Below, piece by piece: positions 52,553-59,969 of a DNA stretch of 64,000 bases (its first letter is position 1; every line of letters starts with the position of its first letter). Origin of the DNA: Leisingera sp. ANG1 (GTDB lineage Bacteria > Pseudomonadota > Alphaproteobacteria > Rhodobacterales > Rhodobacteraceae). The stretch is from the NCBI RefSeq assembly GCF_000203975.2, contig NZ_AFCF02000006.1, positions 124,001-188,000 on the forward strand, given 5' to 3'. The notes under the pieces were generated by a model, which was given only the letters and a program-made list of their open reading frames with translations, ran no database searches and had not been told where the DNA came from. A program made the translations under genes and the position numbers.

Positions 52553-53761
52553 ATGACTGCACGTCCTGAAATGTACCGTTTTCACAATGGTGAGAAGGCG
52601 CCGCTGCAATTTGCTGTCTCCGAGTACGAGGCGCGGATCGCGGGCCTGCGCAAAATCATGGCTGAAACAGGGGTGAGCGCTGCTGTCTTCACCTCGATGC
52701 ACAACATCTCCTACTACTCGGGCTTCACCTACTGCGCCTTTGGCCGCCCTTACGGCCTGGTGGTGACCGCAAGCGAAGCCGTGACCATCTCGGCCGGCAT
52801 CGACGCGGGCCAGCCCTGGCGCCGCTCTTTCTGCGACAACATCACCTACACCGACTGGCAGCGCGACAATTTCTGGCGTGCAATCAAGTCGGTATCGGGC
52901 GAGGGCGCGGTGGTCGGCTATGAGAGCGATCACCTGACGCTGCTGCAGAAGGCCAAGCTGGAGGGGTTCCTGAAGCCCTCGCAGCTGGTTGACCTGTATG
53001 AACCGACCATGCGCCAGCGGATGGGCAAATCCGCCGCTGAACTGGACATGATCCGGGCCGGTGCCGCCGTTGCCGATGTGGGCGGCTTTGCGATCCGCGA
53101 CGCGGTCAAGGAAGGCGCGCGGGAGATTGATGTGGCGATGGCGGGCCGCGATGCGATGGAGCTGGAGATTGCCAAGCGGTTTCCGGATGCGGAGTACCGC
53201 GACACCTGGGTCTGGTTTCAGTCGGGCATCAACACCGATGGCGCCCACAACCCGGTAACGGGCCGCACCCTGCAGCGCGGCGACATCCTGTCCCTGAATA
53301 CTTTCCCCATGATTTCAGGGTATTACACCGCGCTGGAGCGGACTATGTTCGTGAAGGAAGTGGATGCCGACTCCCTGCGCATCTGGGAGGCCAATGTGGC
53401 GGCCCATGAGCTGGGTATCTCGCTGCTGAAGCCGGGCGCGAGCTGCGCGGAAATCACCCATAAGATCAACGCCTTCTTCGAAGAGCAGGATCTGCTGCAG
53501 TACCGGACCTTCGGCTATGGCCACTCGTTCGGCGTTCTGTCGCACTACTATGGCCGCGAGGCGGGGCTGGAACTGCGCGAGGACATCGACACGGTGCTGG
53601 AGCCGGGCATGGTGATCTCGATGGAGCCGATGCTGACCATCGCCGATGGTCAGCCGGGTGCCGGCGGCTACCGTGAGCATGACATCCTGATCATCCACGA
53701 GGATGGCAACGAGAACATCACCAAATACCCCTATGGGCCGGAGTTCAACGTCGTCGGCTGA
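52553..53761 (+). CDS. Creatinase (creatine amidinohydrolase)
   Basis: A 402-residue M24-fold protein, the same length as Pseudomonas creatinase. It hydrolyses creatine to sarcosine and urea without metal. From memory of that enzyme, long stretches agree: FTSMHNISYYSGFTYCAFGRP, WFQSGINTDGAHNPVT (His232, the catalytic His at the same number), and QYRTFGYGHSFG followed by LSHYYGREAGLELREDIDT. The start MTARPEMYRFHNGEKAPLQF fits. No creatininase or sarcosine oxidase gene is adjacent. Confidence 0.93.
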   Translation: MTARPEMYRFHNGEKAPLQFAVSEYEARIAGLRKIMAETGVSAAVFTSMHNISYYSGFTYCAFGRPYGLVVTASEAVTISAGIDAGQPWRRSFCDNITYTDWQRDNFWRAIKSVSGEGAVVGYESDHLTLLQKAKLEGFLKPSQLVDLYEPTMRQRMGKSAAELDMIRAGAAVADVGGFAIRDAVKEGAREIDVAMAGRDAMELEIAKRFPDAEYRDTWVWFQSGINTDGAHNPVTGRTLQRGDILSLNTFPMISGYYTALERTMFVKEVDADSLRIWEANVAAHELGISLLKPGASCAEITHKINAFFEEQDLLQYRTFGYGHSFGVLSHYYGREAGLELREDIDTVLEPGMVISMEPMLTIADGQPGAGGYREHDILIIHEDGNENITKYPYGPEFNVVG

Positions 53762-53774
53762 GGCGCGCGAACAC

Positions 53775-53808
53775 AAAAAATGCAGGGGGTGCCATGCGTG
53801 CACCCCCT
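53775..53808 (-). terminator. Terminator of the PRMT-like gene
   Basis: On the minus strand AGGGGGTGC and GCACCCCCT form the stem, followed by TGCATTTTTT. It lies 45 bp beyond the stop at 53853 and may also serve the convergent creatinase gene. Confidence 0.75.
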
Positions 53809-53852
53809 GTGCACCGCCTGTGCACCGGGGAGGGCGTCAGGCGGACTTGATC

Positions 53853-55082
53853 CTAGTAATGCGCTTGCCCCAGAGACTGGGTGCGCGCGGCCTCTGACGG
53901 CGGGAAAACCGGGGTCTGCGGAACCGACGGACCGCTGGCGGCCAGCAGCTGGCGGTGCCCGTTCCAACCTTGGGTCATCCACAGCGCAGCAGCAGGTTGT
54001 TCCTCAGCTTGCAAGAGTTCCCGCACCGACAGGCTCAGCTGAGACGCGTCGTGCTGCGCGGTTACGCTCAGGCGGTCCCCGGCCTTGGCCGTTTCCGGTT
54101 GGTCGAGCAGAAAGGCGGTGCGGCCCCAATGGCCGCCGGATTTCAGCCCGTTTGCCACTTGCACCCCCGGGGCCAGGTCCATTTTGAAGCTGACAAGCAC
54201 CGCGTGGATGCGGCCCGTTTCGGAACAGGCGAGGTCTTTTGCAGCGTGCGCCGGATTGATGTTTGGCCGGGTGAAGTCGAATTCAAACAGATCTGTTGCC
54301 GGGCCAAGGGGCCGCAGGCTGCAGGCCTCAAAGTCGTTCGGTGTGAGCTGCGCCACGCGGGCAAAATTGTGAAAGGCGCTGAGGTCGAAACCTTCTGCCT
54401 CATGCGGGCGCCAGAGGTTCAGAAGCCCATCGCTTTCGACCGGCTGCGCCATGAGCGTTCCGCGTTCGGGGATCGCGCGGGCATCCGGCTTGGCAAGTGC
54501 GGCCATGGCGTGGGTGAGAGTTGCAAGCGCACCTTCGCCAAGCAGAACCGTATCGACGATTTCCGAGATCACGACATCTGCCTGCTCTGGAATGTCTTCA
54601 CCGACCACGATGTCGTGCGACCATTTCGGGATGACGGTGATGCGGCTGCTGAGACCGTTGTCCGCGATGACCTGCTTCGCAGCCTGGGCGATCAGGGGCT
54701 GCTGTTCGCACGTGTAGACATGTTTCGCGCCCGCACGTGCCGCCAGCATGGCGGTCAAACCAGCGCCGCAGCCGATGTCCAGAACCACGTCGCCGGGCTT
54801 CACCTTGGCTGCGATGGCCTTGGCATAGGCCTTGTTGCGGGCGGTGTCCGACAGCATCGGGAAGTGCCAGCGGGGCACAAATGTCTGATGCAGCCGTTCC
54901 TGCAAGATCTGCGCCTCGTGGTGGCCGGGGTCAATCCTGAGAGCCTCTGATAAGAGCTGCGAAGTCCGGATGCCGCCGTCGGTCAGGGGTTCAGATTTTG
55001 CGGATTGTAAGAGGGATTCTGCGTCCTGTGCAGGCTGGTTCTGGTGTTTTTGCGAAGGGGCAGGCGAATGACTTCCAGGCAA
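53853..55082 (-). CDS. Protein arginine methyltransferase-like SAM enzyme
   Basis: The 409-residue protein has a TPR-like N-terminus (LLSEALRIDPGHHEAQILQERLHQTFVPRWHFPML) and a class I SAM domain with VVLDIGCGAGLTAMLAARAGAKHVYTCEQQ (near residue 105). It then shows ADVVISEIVDTVLLGEGAL, the double-E-like loop of protein arginine methyltransferases, and a C-terminal beta-barrel-like half. It is closest in layout to PRMT7/9-type enzymes. PRMTs are rare in bacteria, so the substrate is unknown. No signal peptide is seen. Confidence 0.82.
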   Translation of the reverse strand: MPGSHSPAPSQKHQNQPAQDAESLLQSAKSEPLTDGGIRTSQLLSEALRIDPGHHEAQILQERLHQTFVPRWHFPMLSDTARNKAYAKAIAAKVKPGDVVLDIGCGAGLTAMLAARAGAKHVYTCEQQPLIAQAAKQVIADNGLSSRITVIPKWSHDIVVGEDIPEQADVVISEIVDTVLLGEGALATLTHAMAALAKPDARAIPERGTLMAQPVESDGLLNLWRPHEAEGFDLSAFHNFARVAQLTPNDFEACSLRPLGPATDLFEFDFTRPNINPAHAAKDLACSETGRIHAVLVSFKMDLAPGVQVANGLKSGGHWGRTAFLLDQPETAKAGDRLSVTAQHDASQLSLSVRELLQAEEQPAAALWMTQGWNGHRQLLAASGPSVPQTPVFPPSEAARTQSLGQAHY

Positions 55083-55404
55083 ATTTTGTCCTCATTTATT
55101 GCAAATGCCACTGACCTGCTTATCCCTCATGCCTATCTAATAAATGATGAAGGAAAGGCACGTGCTGCGGGACGTTTCTGCCGGCACTTCTGAGAAGACC
55201 GGTGCCAAGGCTGCCGGAGGGGCTGGTCCGCAGATCTGCCGGCCGGGCGAGAGCTGTTCCGGCAAGGGGGGCACGGACGTTGCGCCGGGGCGGGTCTTGG
55301 GGCATATGTGCGCCACGGCATCGCCCGCCGAATAGCCCGCCGATATGATACCCTCTTGCTGCAGCACGGTTGCATGCCGCCGCGAGGAAGAAAGAGCCAC
55401 CGCC
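55083..55404. other. Divergent intergenic region before pssA
   Basis: A 322-bp gap between the PRMT-like gene (minus) and pssA (plus). A 63-codon plus-strand frame (55144-55335) lacks a ribosome site and recognisable features and is not called. No clear promoter boxes can be assigned. Confidence 0.5.
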
Positions 55405-56151
55405 ATGTATGACGCCCCGGAAAAGAAGAAATCGGAATTTGCGCTGATCCAGCTGATGCCGAACCTGATGACCATCGGTGCCATCTGTGCGGGCCTGTCG
55501 GCGATCCGGTCTGCGGTTTACGGCAATTACGGGCTGGCGGTGATGCTGATCCTGCTGGCGGCGGTGCTGGACGGGCTGGACGGGCGGCTGGCACGGGCGC
55601 TGCGCAGCGTCAGCAAGATGGGAGCGGAGCTGGATTCGCTGGCTGACTTCCTGAACTTCGGCGTGGCGACGCCACTGGTGATCTATTTCTGGGCGCTGCA
55701 GGACATGCGCGGGATCGGCTGGATTTCAGTGCTGGTGTTCTCGGTCTGCTGTGTGGTGCGGCTGGCGCGGTTCAATGTGTCTGCCAAGTCGGAGGAAGAC
55801 GCGCCGAAGCTGCGCAAGGGGTACTTTGAGGGCATCCCTTCGCCTGCCGGAGCGCTGCTGGCGCTGCTGCCGATGTTTGCCTCCTTTGCCTATGGCAGCC
55901 GCGAACCGGTGCTGCATGAGCTGCTGATCTGTCTCACCATGGTGCTGGTGGGGCTGGCAATGATCAGCCACATTCCGACCTGGTCGCCGAAAGCAGTTAA
56001 AATTTCACGTGAGAATGTTAAGTACCTGCTTGTGGGCTTTGCCTTCATGGCTGCGGCATTACTGACCTATGCATGGACCGTGCTGGTTGTGCTATGCCTT
56101 GGCTACGTTGCGATGGTGATTTGGGGGCTGGTTTCCAAGCCAAAAGACTAG
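55405..56151 (+). CDS. pssA: CDP-diacylglycerol-serine O-phosphatidyltransferase
   Basis: PssA (248 residues) makes phosphatidylserine in the inner membrane. The CDP-alcohol phosphotransferase motif DGLDGRLARALRSVSKMG-AELDSLADFLNFG shows every conserved Asp (D-x2-DG-x2-AR-x8-G-x3-D-x3-D), with six or so hydrophobic segments around it. The ATG at 55405 follows GAGGAAGAAAGAG. It is followed 25 bp later by pmtA, so serine-headgroup and choline-headgroup lipid synthesis are linked here. Confidence 0.95.
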   Translation: MYDAPEKKKSEFALIQLMPNLMTIGAICAGLSAIRSAVYGNYGLAVMLILLAAVLDGLDGRLARALRSVSKMGAELDSLADFLNFGVATPLVIYFWALQDMRGIGWISVLVFSVCCVVRLARFNVSAKSEEDAPKLRKGYFEGIPSPAGALLALLPMFASFAYGSREPVLHELLICLTMVLVGLAMISHIPTWSPKAVKISRENVKYLLVGFAFMAAALLTYAWTVLVVLCLGYVAMVIWGLVSKPKD

Positions 56152-56176
56152 CCCAAGACGTCCGGGGAGGGACGAA

Positions 56177-56800
56177 TTGGATATCAAAGCAGTTGAGGAG
56201 TCATACGCGCGCTGGGCGCCGGTGTATGACAGGACATTTGGCGCGGTGACGCGCTCTGGCCGCCGCAGGGCGACCCGCTACATCAATTCCCGCGAGGGCA
56301 GTGTGCTGGAGGTCGGGGTCGGTACCGGGCTGTCGCTGCAGCATTACGCACCGCATCTGCAGGTGACGGGGATCGATTTCAGCCATGACATGCTGAAGAA
56401 GGCCCAAGGAAAGGTGCAGGAGCTGGGGCTGAAACAGGTGGAGGCGCTGCGGCAGATGGATGCCCGGCAGCTGGATTTCCCGGACAACTCGTTTGACACG
56501 GTGGCGGCGATGCATGTGCTGTCGGTGGTGCCGGACCCGGACAAGGTGATGCATGAGATTGCGCGGGTTCTGAAACCAGGCGGCAAGGTCGTGATCACCA
56601 ACCATTTCAAGAGCGGCAAAGGGGTGCGGGCCTCGCTGGAGAAGCTGTCAGCCCCCCTGGCCAATGTGATCGGCTGGCATTCGGACTTTGCGCTGGAAAC
56701 GGTGCTGCAGGAGGACCGGCTGCAGGTCGAGGTGCAGGAAAGCATTCCGCCCTTCGGGATGATGACATTCCTGGTGCTGGGCAAGCAGCAGACAATGTGA
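56177..56800 (+). CDS. pmtA: Phosphatidylethanolamine N-methyltransferase
   Basis: This 207-residue SAM methyltransferase is of the Rhodobacter PmtA type, which methylates phosphatidylethanolamine three times to phosphatidylcholine. It shows YARWAPVYDRTFGAVTRSGRRRA (membrane-binding N-terminus), LEVGVGTGLSLQHYAPHLQVTGIDFSHDML (motif I) and VLKPGGKVVITNHFKSG. The start is a TTG at 56177 after GGGGAGG; no ATG gives the family N-terminus. A terminator follows. Confidence 0.93.
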   Translation: MDIKAVEESYARWAPVYDRTFGAVTRSGRRRATRYINSREGSVLEVGVGTGLSLQHYAPHLQVTGIDFSHDMLKKAQGKVQELGLKQVEALRQMDARQLDFPDNSFDTVAAMHVLSVVPDPDKVMHEIARVLKPGGKVVITNHFKSGKGVRASLEKLSAPLANVIGWHSDFALETVLQEDRLQVEVQESIPPFGMMTFLVLGKQQTM

Positions 56801-56821
56801 AACAGCCAGTTTCCGCAATGC

Positions 56822-56850
56822 AGCCCCGGGGGGATCCTCCGGGGCTTTTC
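56822..56850 (+). terminator. Terminator of pmtA
   Basis: AGCCCCGG and CCGGGGCT pair around a 9-base loop and are followed by TTTTC. Confidence 0.88.
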
Positions 56851-56906
56851 TTTGTGCGGCCTGTCTGCAACAGTGCATTTGAAACGGGTGGAATTGCGCC
56901 GCCTCA

Positions 56907-56933
56907 GGGGATGTAAAATTCTTTTACATCCCC
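56907..56933. promoter_or_regulatory. Perfect 27-bp palindrome upstream of the AAA+/coiled-coil operon
   Basis: GGGGATGTAAAA and TTTTACATCCCC are exact complements around TTC, 40 bp before the first gene. The dyad is AT-rich in the middle and lacks a T-run, so a protein operator is more likely than a terminator. The regulator is not in the window. Confidence 0.8.
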
Positions 56934-56973
56934 ATATCAGGATCAGGTATTTGACAGGGAAGGAGCGGATGCG

Positions 56974-58056
56974 ATGAGTGTGTCCCAATTTGAGAAAATG
57001 GTGGCGGACAGCCAGGACAAGGTGCGCGAGTCGCAGTCCAGGATCGAGGCGCTGACCTCGCGTATCGAAGCGGCGCGCAGCAAGATCGAGGCCGGTGAGG
57101 ACGCCAGCATCGACATCGAAAACGCCACCCTGGAAGACGTGCATGCGCATACCGAGGTGATGAACGCCAATATTGCCGAGCTGATCATGGGGCTCGATGA
57201 TGTGACGGCGGCGTTTTCCAAGGATTTTGACGAGATGCGCAACAAGACCGGCTGGGAGAGCTTTGTCGGCTTCTTCAGCCGCGGCAAGTCGGACTCGATG
57301 CGCCAGGAGCGGATGCGCACGGCAAATATCGACGACAAGCTGCAGGACCTGATTGCCAAGTCGGATGTGATCGTGAAGCTGCTGGAAGGCCAGCTGGCCA
57401 CCCTGGAAGAACAGCGCGAGAAGGTGCAGACCAATCTGTCCGCAACCCTGGACGACCGCGAGTTCACGGTGCAGGAGCTGGAGGGCGTGCGCGCCCAGAT
57501 CGTGGCGCTGGACCCGCAGATCATCGAGCTGGAGAACAAGATCGCGGTCGAGCAAGACGCGGCGGCACGCACCAAGCTGGAGACCGAACTGGCCGACATC
57601 AACGCCAAATACAACGCGCTGGTGCAGGAGGAGCAGGTGAAGCTTGCCAAGTCCCAGACGCTGGAGCGCTATATCGAGAAGGGCAAAACCTGGGTCGACA
57701 GCCTGCAGAACCAGGCGGCGACGCAGATGGTGCTGATCAACAAGCTGCAGACGGACACGCAGCAGCGGGTGGTGCTGTATGATGCGCTGACCAAATCGCT
57801 GAAGACCGCGCAGCAGCAGGATGTGGCGCACCGGATCAACGAGATCGGCGTGCAGACCGACAAGGAAGCCCAGACCGCAATGGCGGCGATCGGCACCGCG
57901 ACCAACCAGAAGATGGCCGACATGCTGGAAGCGCATGAAGGCAACATGGTGTTTGCCCGCGACGTGCTGGAGAAGAAGGCCAAGGCGGATGAACGCTTTG
58001 CCCGCCGGTTTGCCGCGATTGTCGAGAAGCACGACAAGAACCTGTATGGTGGGTGA
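56974..58056 (+). CDS. Long coiled-coil protein, TelA-like
   Basis: The 360-residue protein is almost entirely charged helix: heptad-like stretches at residues about 1-60 (SQDKVRESQSRIEALTSRIEAARSKIEAG) and 110-270, with no signal or membrane segment. The segment QLATLEEQREKVQTNLSATLDDREFTVQELEGVRAQIVALDPQIIELENKIA, with an aLDP motif, resembles toxic-anion-resistance (TelA) proteins, although I hold that only tentatively; a PspA-like role is also possible. It opens an eight-gene same-strand run with an AAA+ ATPase. AAGGAG precedes the ATG. Confidence 0.75.
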   Translation: MSVSQFEKMVADSQDKVRESQSRIEALTSRIEAARSKIEAGEDASIDIENATLEDVHAHTEVMNANIAELIMGLDDVTAAFSKDFDEMRNKTGWESFVGFFSRGKSDSMRQERMRTANIDDKLQDLIAKSDVIVKLLEGQLATLEEQREKVQTNLSATLDDREFTVQELEGVRAQIVALDPQIIELENKIAVEQDAAARTKLETELADINAKYNALVQEEQVKLAKSQTLERYIEKGKTWVDSLQNQAATQMVLINKLQTDTQQRVVLYDALTKSLKTAQQQDVAHRINEIGVQTDKEAQTAMAAIGTATNQKMADMLEAHEGNMVFARDVLEKKAKADERFARRFAAIVEKHDKNLYGG

Positions 58057-58391
58057 TGTTTCGCTTTTTCGAGCAACAACACCAGCCTATTAAGATCAAA
58101 AGCCTGAAGGAGCTTGAGCCTGGTTTTAAGCCCCGGTGGTTCCGAATTTCGTTTCGCTTGATCCTGATGGGCTTTTTGTCAATGCCAGTGATAGTGGCTG
58201 GCAGCGTGTTGAAGGTTTCACTACTAATTTGGCTGGGAGTTGCGGTTTTTCACTTTGTGATGTTTGCGTTGATCGCCTTGTCAGTGGTTCCGAGGGGCAT
58301 GAGGTTTGTCGGGTACTGGTGGCCCTGGGTGGGTCTGAAAGCGGCGCAATTGGATAGTTGGCTTGAGCGCGACTTGGACTGGGGCAACTAA
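58056..58391 (+). CDS. Small two-segment membrane protein
   Basis: The 111-residue protein has two hydrophobic segments (LILMGFLSMPVIVAGSVL and LLIWLGVAVFHFVMFALIAL) and a basic N-terminus. The start overlaps the previous stop by one base (TGATG). Its GC content is visibly lower than that of the genes on either side. No family is recognised. Confidence 0.65.
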   Translation: MFRFFEQQHQPIKIKSLKELEPGFKPRWFRISFRLILMGFLSMPVIVAGSVLKVSLLIWLGVAVFHFVMFALIALSVVPRGMRFVGYWWPWVGLKAAQLDSWLERDLDWGN

Positions 58392-58392
58392 A

Positions 58393-59514
58393 ATGACTGA
58401 TCCTTGCAAGGACCACGCGGGCCTCAGCGATACCTTCGCCTCGCGCCGGTATTTCAAGAAGTTTGAGACCATCATCCGGCATCTGACCCGGGTGGCGGCG
58501 GCGATGCAGGCGGAGGGGCGGCTTTCGAAGTCCGATGTGAAGGTGCTGACCGCTTACCTGATGCGGCTGAATTTCACCTTCCGCGCGCTCAGCATGAAAT
58601 ACCTGATGGCCGGGCGCGATACCGGGCGGTTCTTCGGCAGCCTGGCGATGGACAAACGCGACAGCGGCTTTCCGGTTGCCGCGGAACTCATGACCATGGC
58701 CAACGACGCCCAGCAGGCGGAGCGGCATCTGGCCAATATGGCGAGTGAGGCGCAGTTGAAGGACGATATGGTGCGCACCATCATCTCGGACCGCACGGTG
58801 CCCTCGAAACTGCAATTCGCCCTGTCGCAGCGGCATTATTATCAGGAACTGTTGAAGGGGCAGCTGTTCTGGACCCAGAACGATCCGGTCTGCGAATGGC
58901 TGGAAAACATCGGCGAGAGGCGGCGGCGCTTCCTGCTGCATTGGGCGGCCTATGACAGCCAGGTGAACCTGCCGGTGATCTACCTGATGGAGCTGGAGGA
59001 CAGCGGCAAGGTGGCGCTTCCCAAGGACGAGCGGCGCTGGCCCGAAGTGCAGGCGCATCTGATGGCGCAGGCGCTGGCGGGGCTCAAGCTGGTGACGATT
59101 GCCAAGGGGTTTGACGAGGATTTCGACGACCTCCACCCCAAGCATCTGCGCCGCTACCATGTGGGGCCGATGTATTCCTCTGCCTATACAGAGCAGTCCG
59201 GCCCGCTGCACCGGGTGCTGGAGGAGGCGGAGGCGCCCGCGGGCCAGGACTGGGCGCTGGCCTGGACGCTGGAGGAGCTGGAAAGCGAAGACGTGCGCGA
59301 GGAGCGCGCAGGCTGGTTCGGCACCGTGGAGCGGGAGATCTTTGCGCTCGACCCCTTTGGCGGGCGCGGCGCTGATACCGGGGCAACCCGGACCCAGCGC
59401 GCCATTATCCTGCCGCAGCGCCCGTTCCAGGTGCTGGCAGAGCTGGACCCGCCCGGGTTCGGCGATGTGCAGAAGTTCGTGGTGAGCAATGCCGGGCAGG
59501 TGCTGCGGTATTGA
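58393..59514 (+). CDS. Conserved-looking protein of unknown function in the AAA+ operon
   Basis: A 373-residue soluble, charged, mainly helical protein (SRRYFKKFETIIRHLTRVAAAMQAEGRLSKSDVKVLTAYLMRLNFTFRALSMKYLMAG... NDPVCEWLENIGERRRRFLLHWAAYDSQVNLPVIYLMELED). There is no signal peptide, membrane segment or catalytic motif I can name. Its GC content matches the coiled-coil and AAA+ genes, suggesting it is part of the operon core. Confidence 0.75.
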   Translation: MTDPCKDHAGLSDTFASRRYFKKFETIIRHLTRVAAAMQAEGRLSKSDVKVLTAYLMRLNFTFRALSMKYLMAGRDTGRFFGSLAMDKRDSGFPVAAELMTMANDAQQAERHLANMASEAQLKDDMVRTIISDRTVPSKLQFALSQRHYYQELLKGQLFWTQNDPVCEWLENIGERRRRFLLHWAAYDSQVNLPVIYLMELEDSGKVALPKDERRWPEVQAHLMAQALAGLKLVTIAKGFDEDFDDLHPKHLRRYHVGPMYSSAYTEQSGPLHRVLEEAEAPAGQDWALAWTLEELESEDVREERAGWFGTVEREIFALDPFGGRGADTGATRTQRAIILPQRPFQVLAELDPPGFGDVQKFVVSNAGQVLRY

Positions 59515-59534
59515 GCGGCTGGCGTGCGGCGGGA

Positions 59535-59603
59535 GCCTCCCCTCTCGGCGGCAAAGCCGCCTGCCGGGCAGCGGGACGGGGATATTTTTAGCCAGATGAA
59601 GAT
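59535..59603 (+). repeat. 69-bp intergenic repeat, copy B
   Basis: Near-identical to copy A at 41750-41817: same GC-rich hairpin (GGCGGC/GCCGCC) followed by ATATTTTTAGCCAGATGAAGAT. It lies within the operon, directly upstream of the lipoprotein gene. Confidence 0.85.
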
Positions 59604-59622
59604 TGTTTAAGTTGGAGGGCCA

Positions 59623-59958
59623 ATGCGGATTGCGGGAGTATTGATGCTGATAGCTTTGACGGGAGGTTGCAGCGGGTACCTGGCTCAGGATCTGAATGCG
59701 TTCAAAGCGGAGACTTTGAGCCGCTATCCTGTTGGGAGCACCGTTGAGGACTTGCAGCGCGATCTCGGATGGCGCGGGTTCAAAGAAAGCGGCCCGGCTT
59801 TCAGGTCTACTCCGCATCGGCCCGTGCCACTGCCGCATTGCATGCGGAAGTCACTGGTTTACGGCTTTTGGGGAGGTGGCAATCGTTGGGTGTGCTACCG
59901 CGAAGAAGCAGGCCGGATAGAAGAAATTGAAATTTATCAGTTGGTCGCGGGCCTCTGA
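59623..59958 (+). CDS. Small lipoprotein in the AAA+ operon
   Basis: The 111-residue protein has a lipoprotein signal peptide with lipobox LTGGC (Cys16), followed by a short charged domain (YLAQDLNAFKAETLSRYPVGSTVEDLQRDLGWRGFKES... YGFWGGGNRWVCYREEAGRIEEIEIYQLV) resembling small SmpA/BamE-like folds in length and layout. AGTTGGAGG precedes the ATG. Lower GC than the neighbours and preceded by an intergenic repeat, so it looks like an insertion. Confidence 0.72.
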   Translation: MRIAGVLMLIALTGGCSGYLAQDLNAFKAETLSRYPVGSTVEDLQRDLGWRGFKESGPAFRSTPHRPVPLPHCMRKSLVYGFWGGGNRWVCYREEAGRIEEIEIYQLVAGL

Positions 59959-59969
59959 AGGAGAGAGAG

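Noticed and set aside
55144-55335. 63-codon frame upstream of pssA
   Set aside because: No ribosome site and no recognisable features, although it is on the same strand as pssA.
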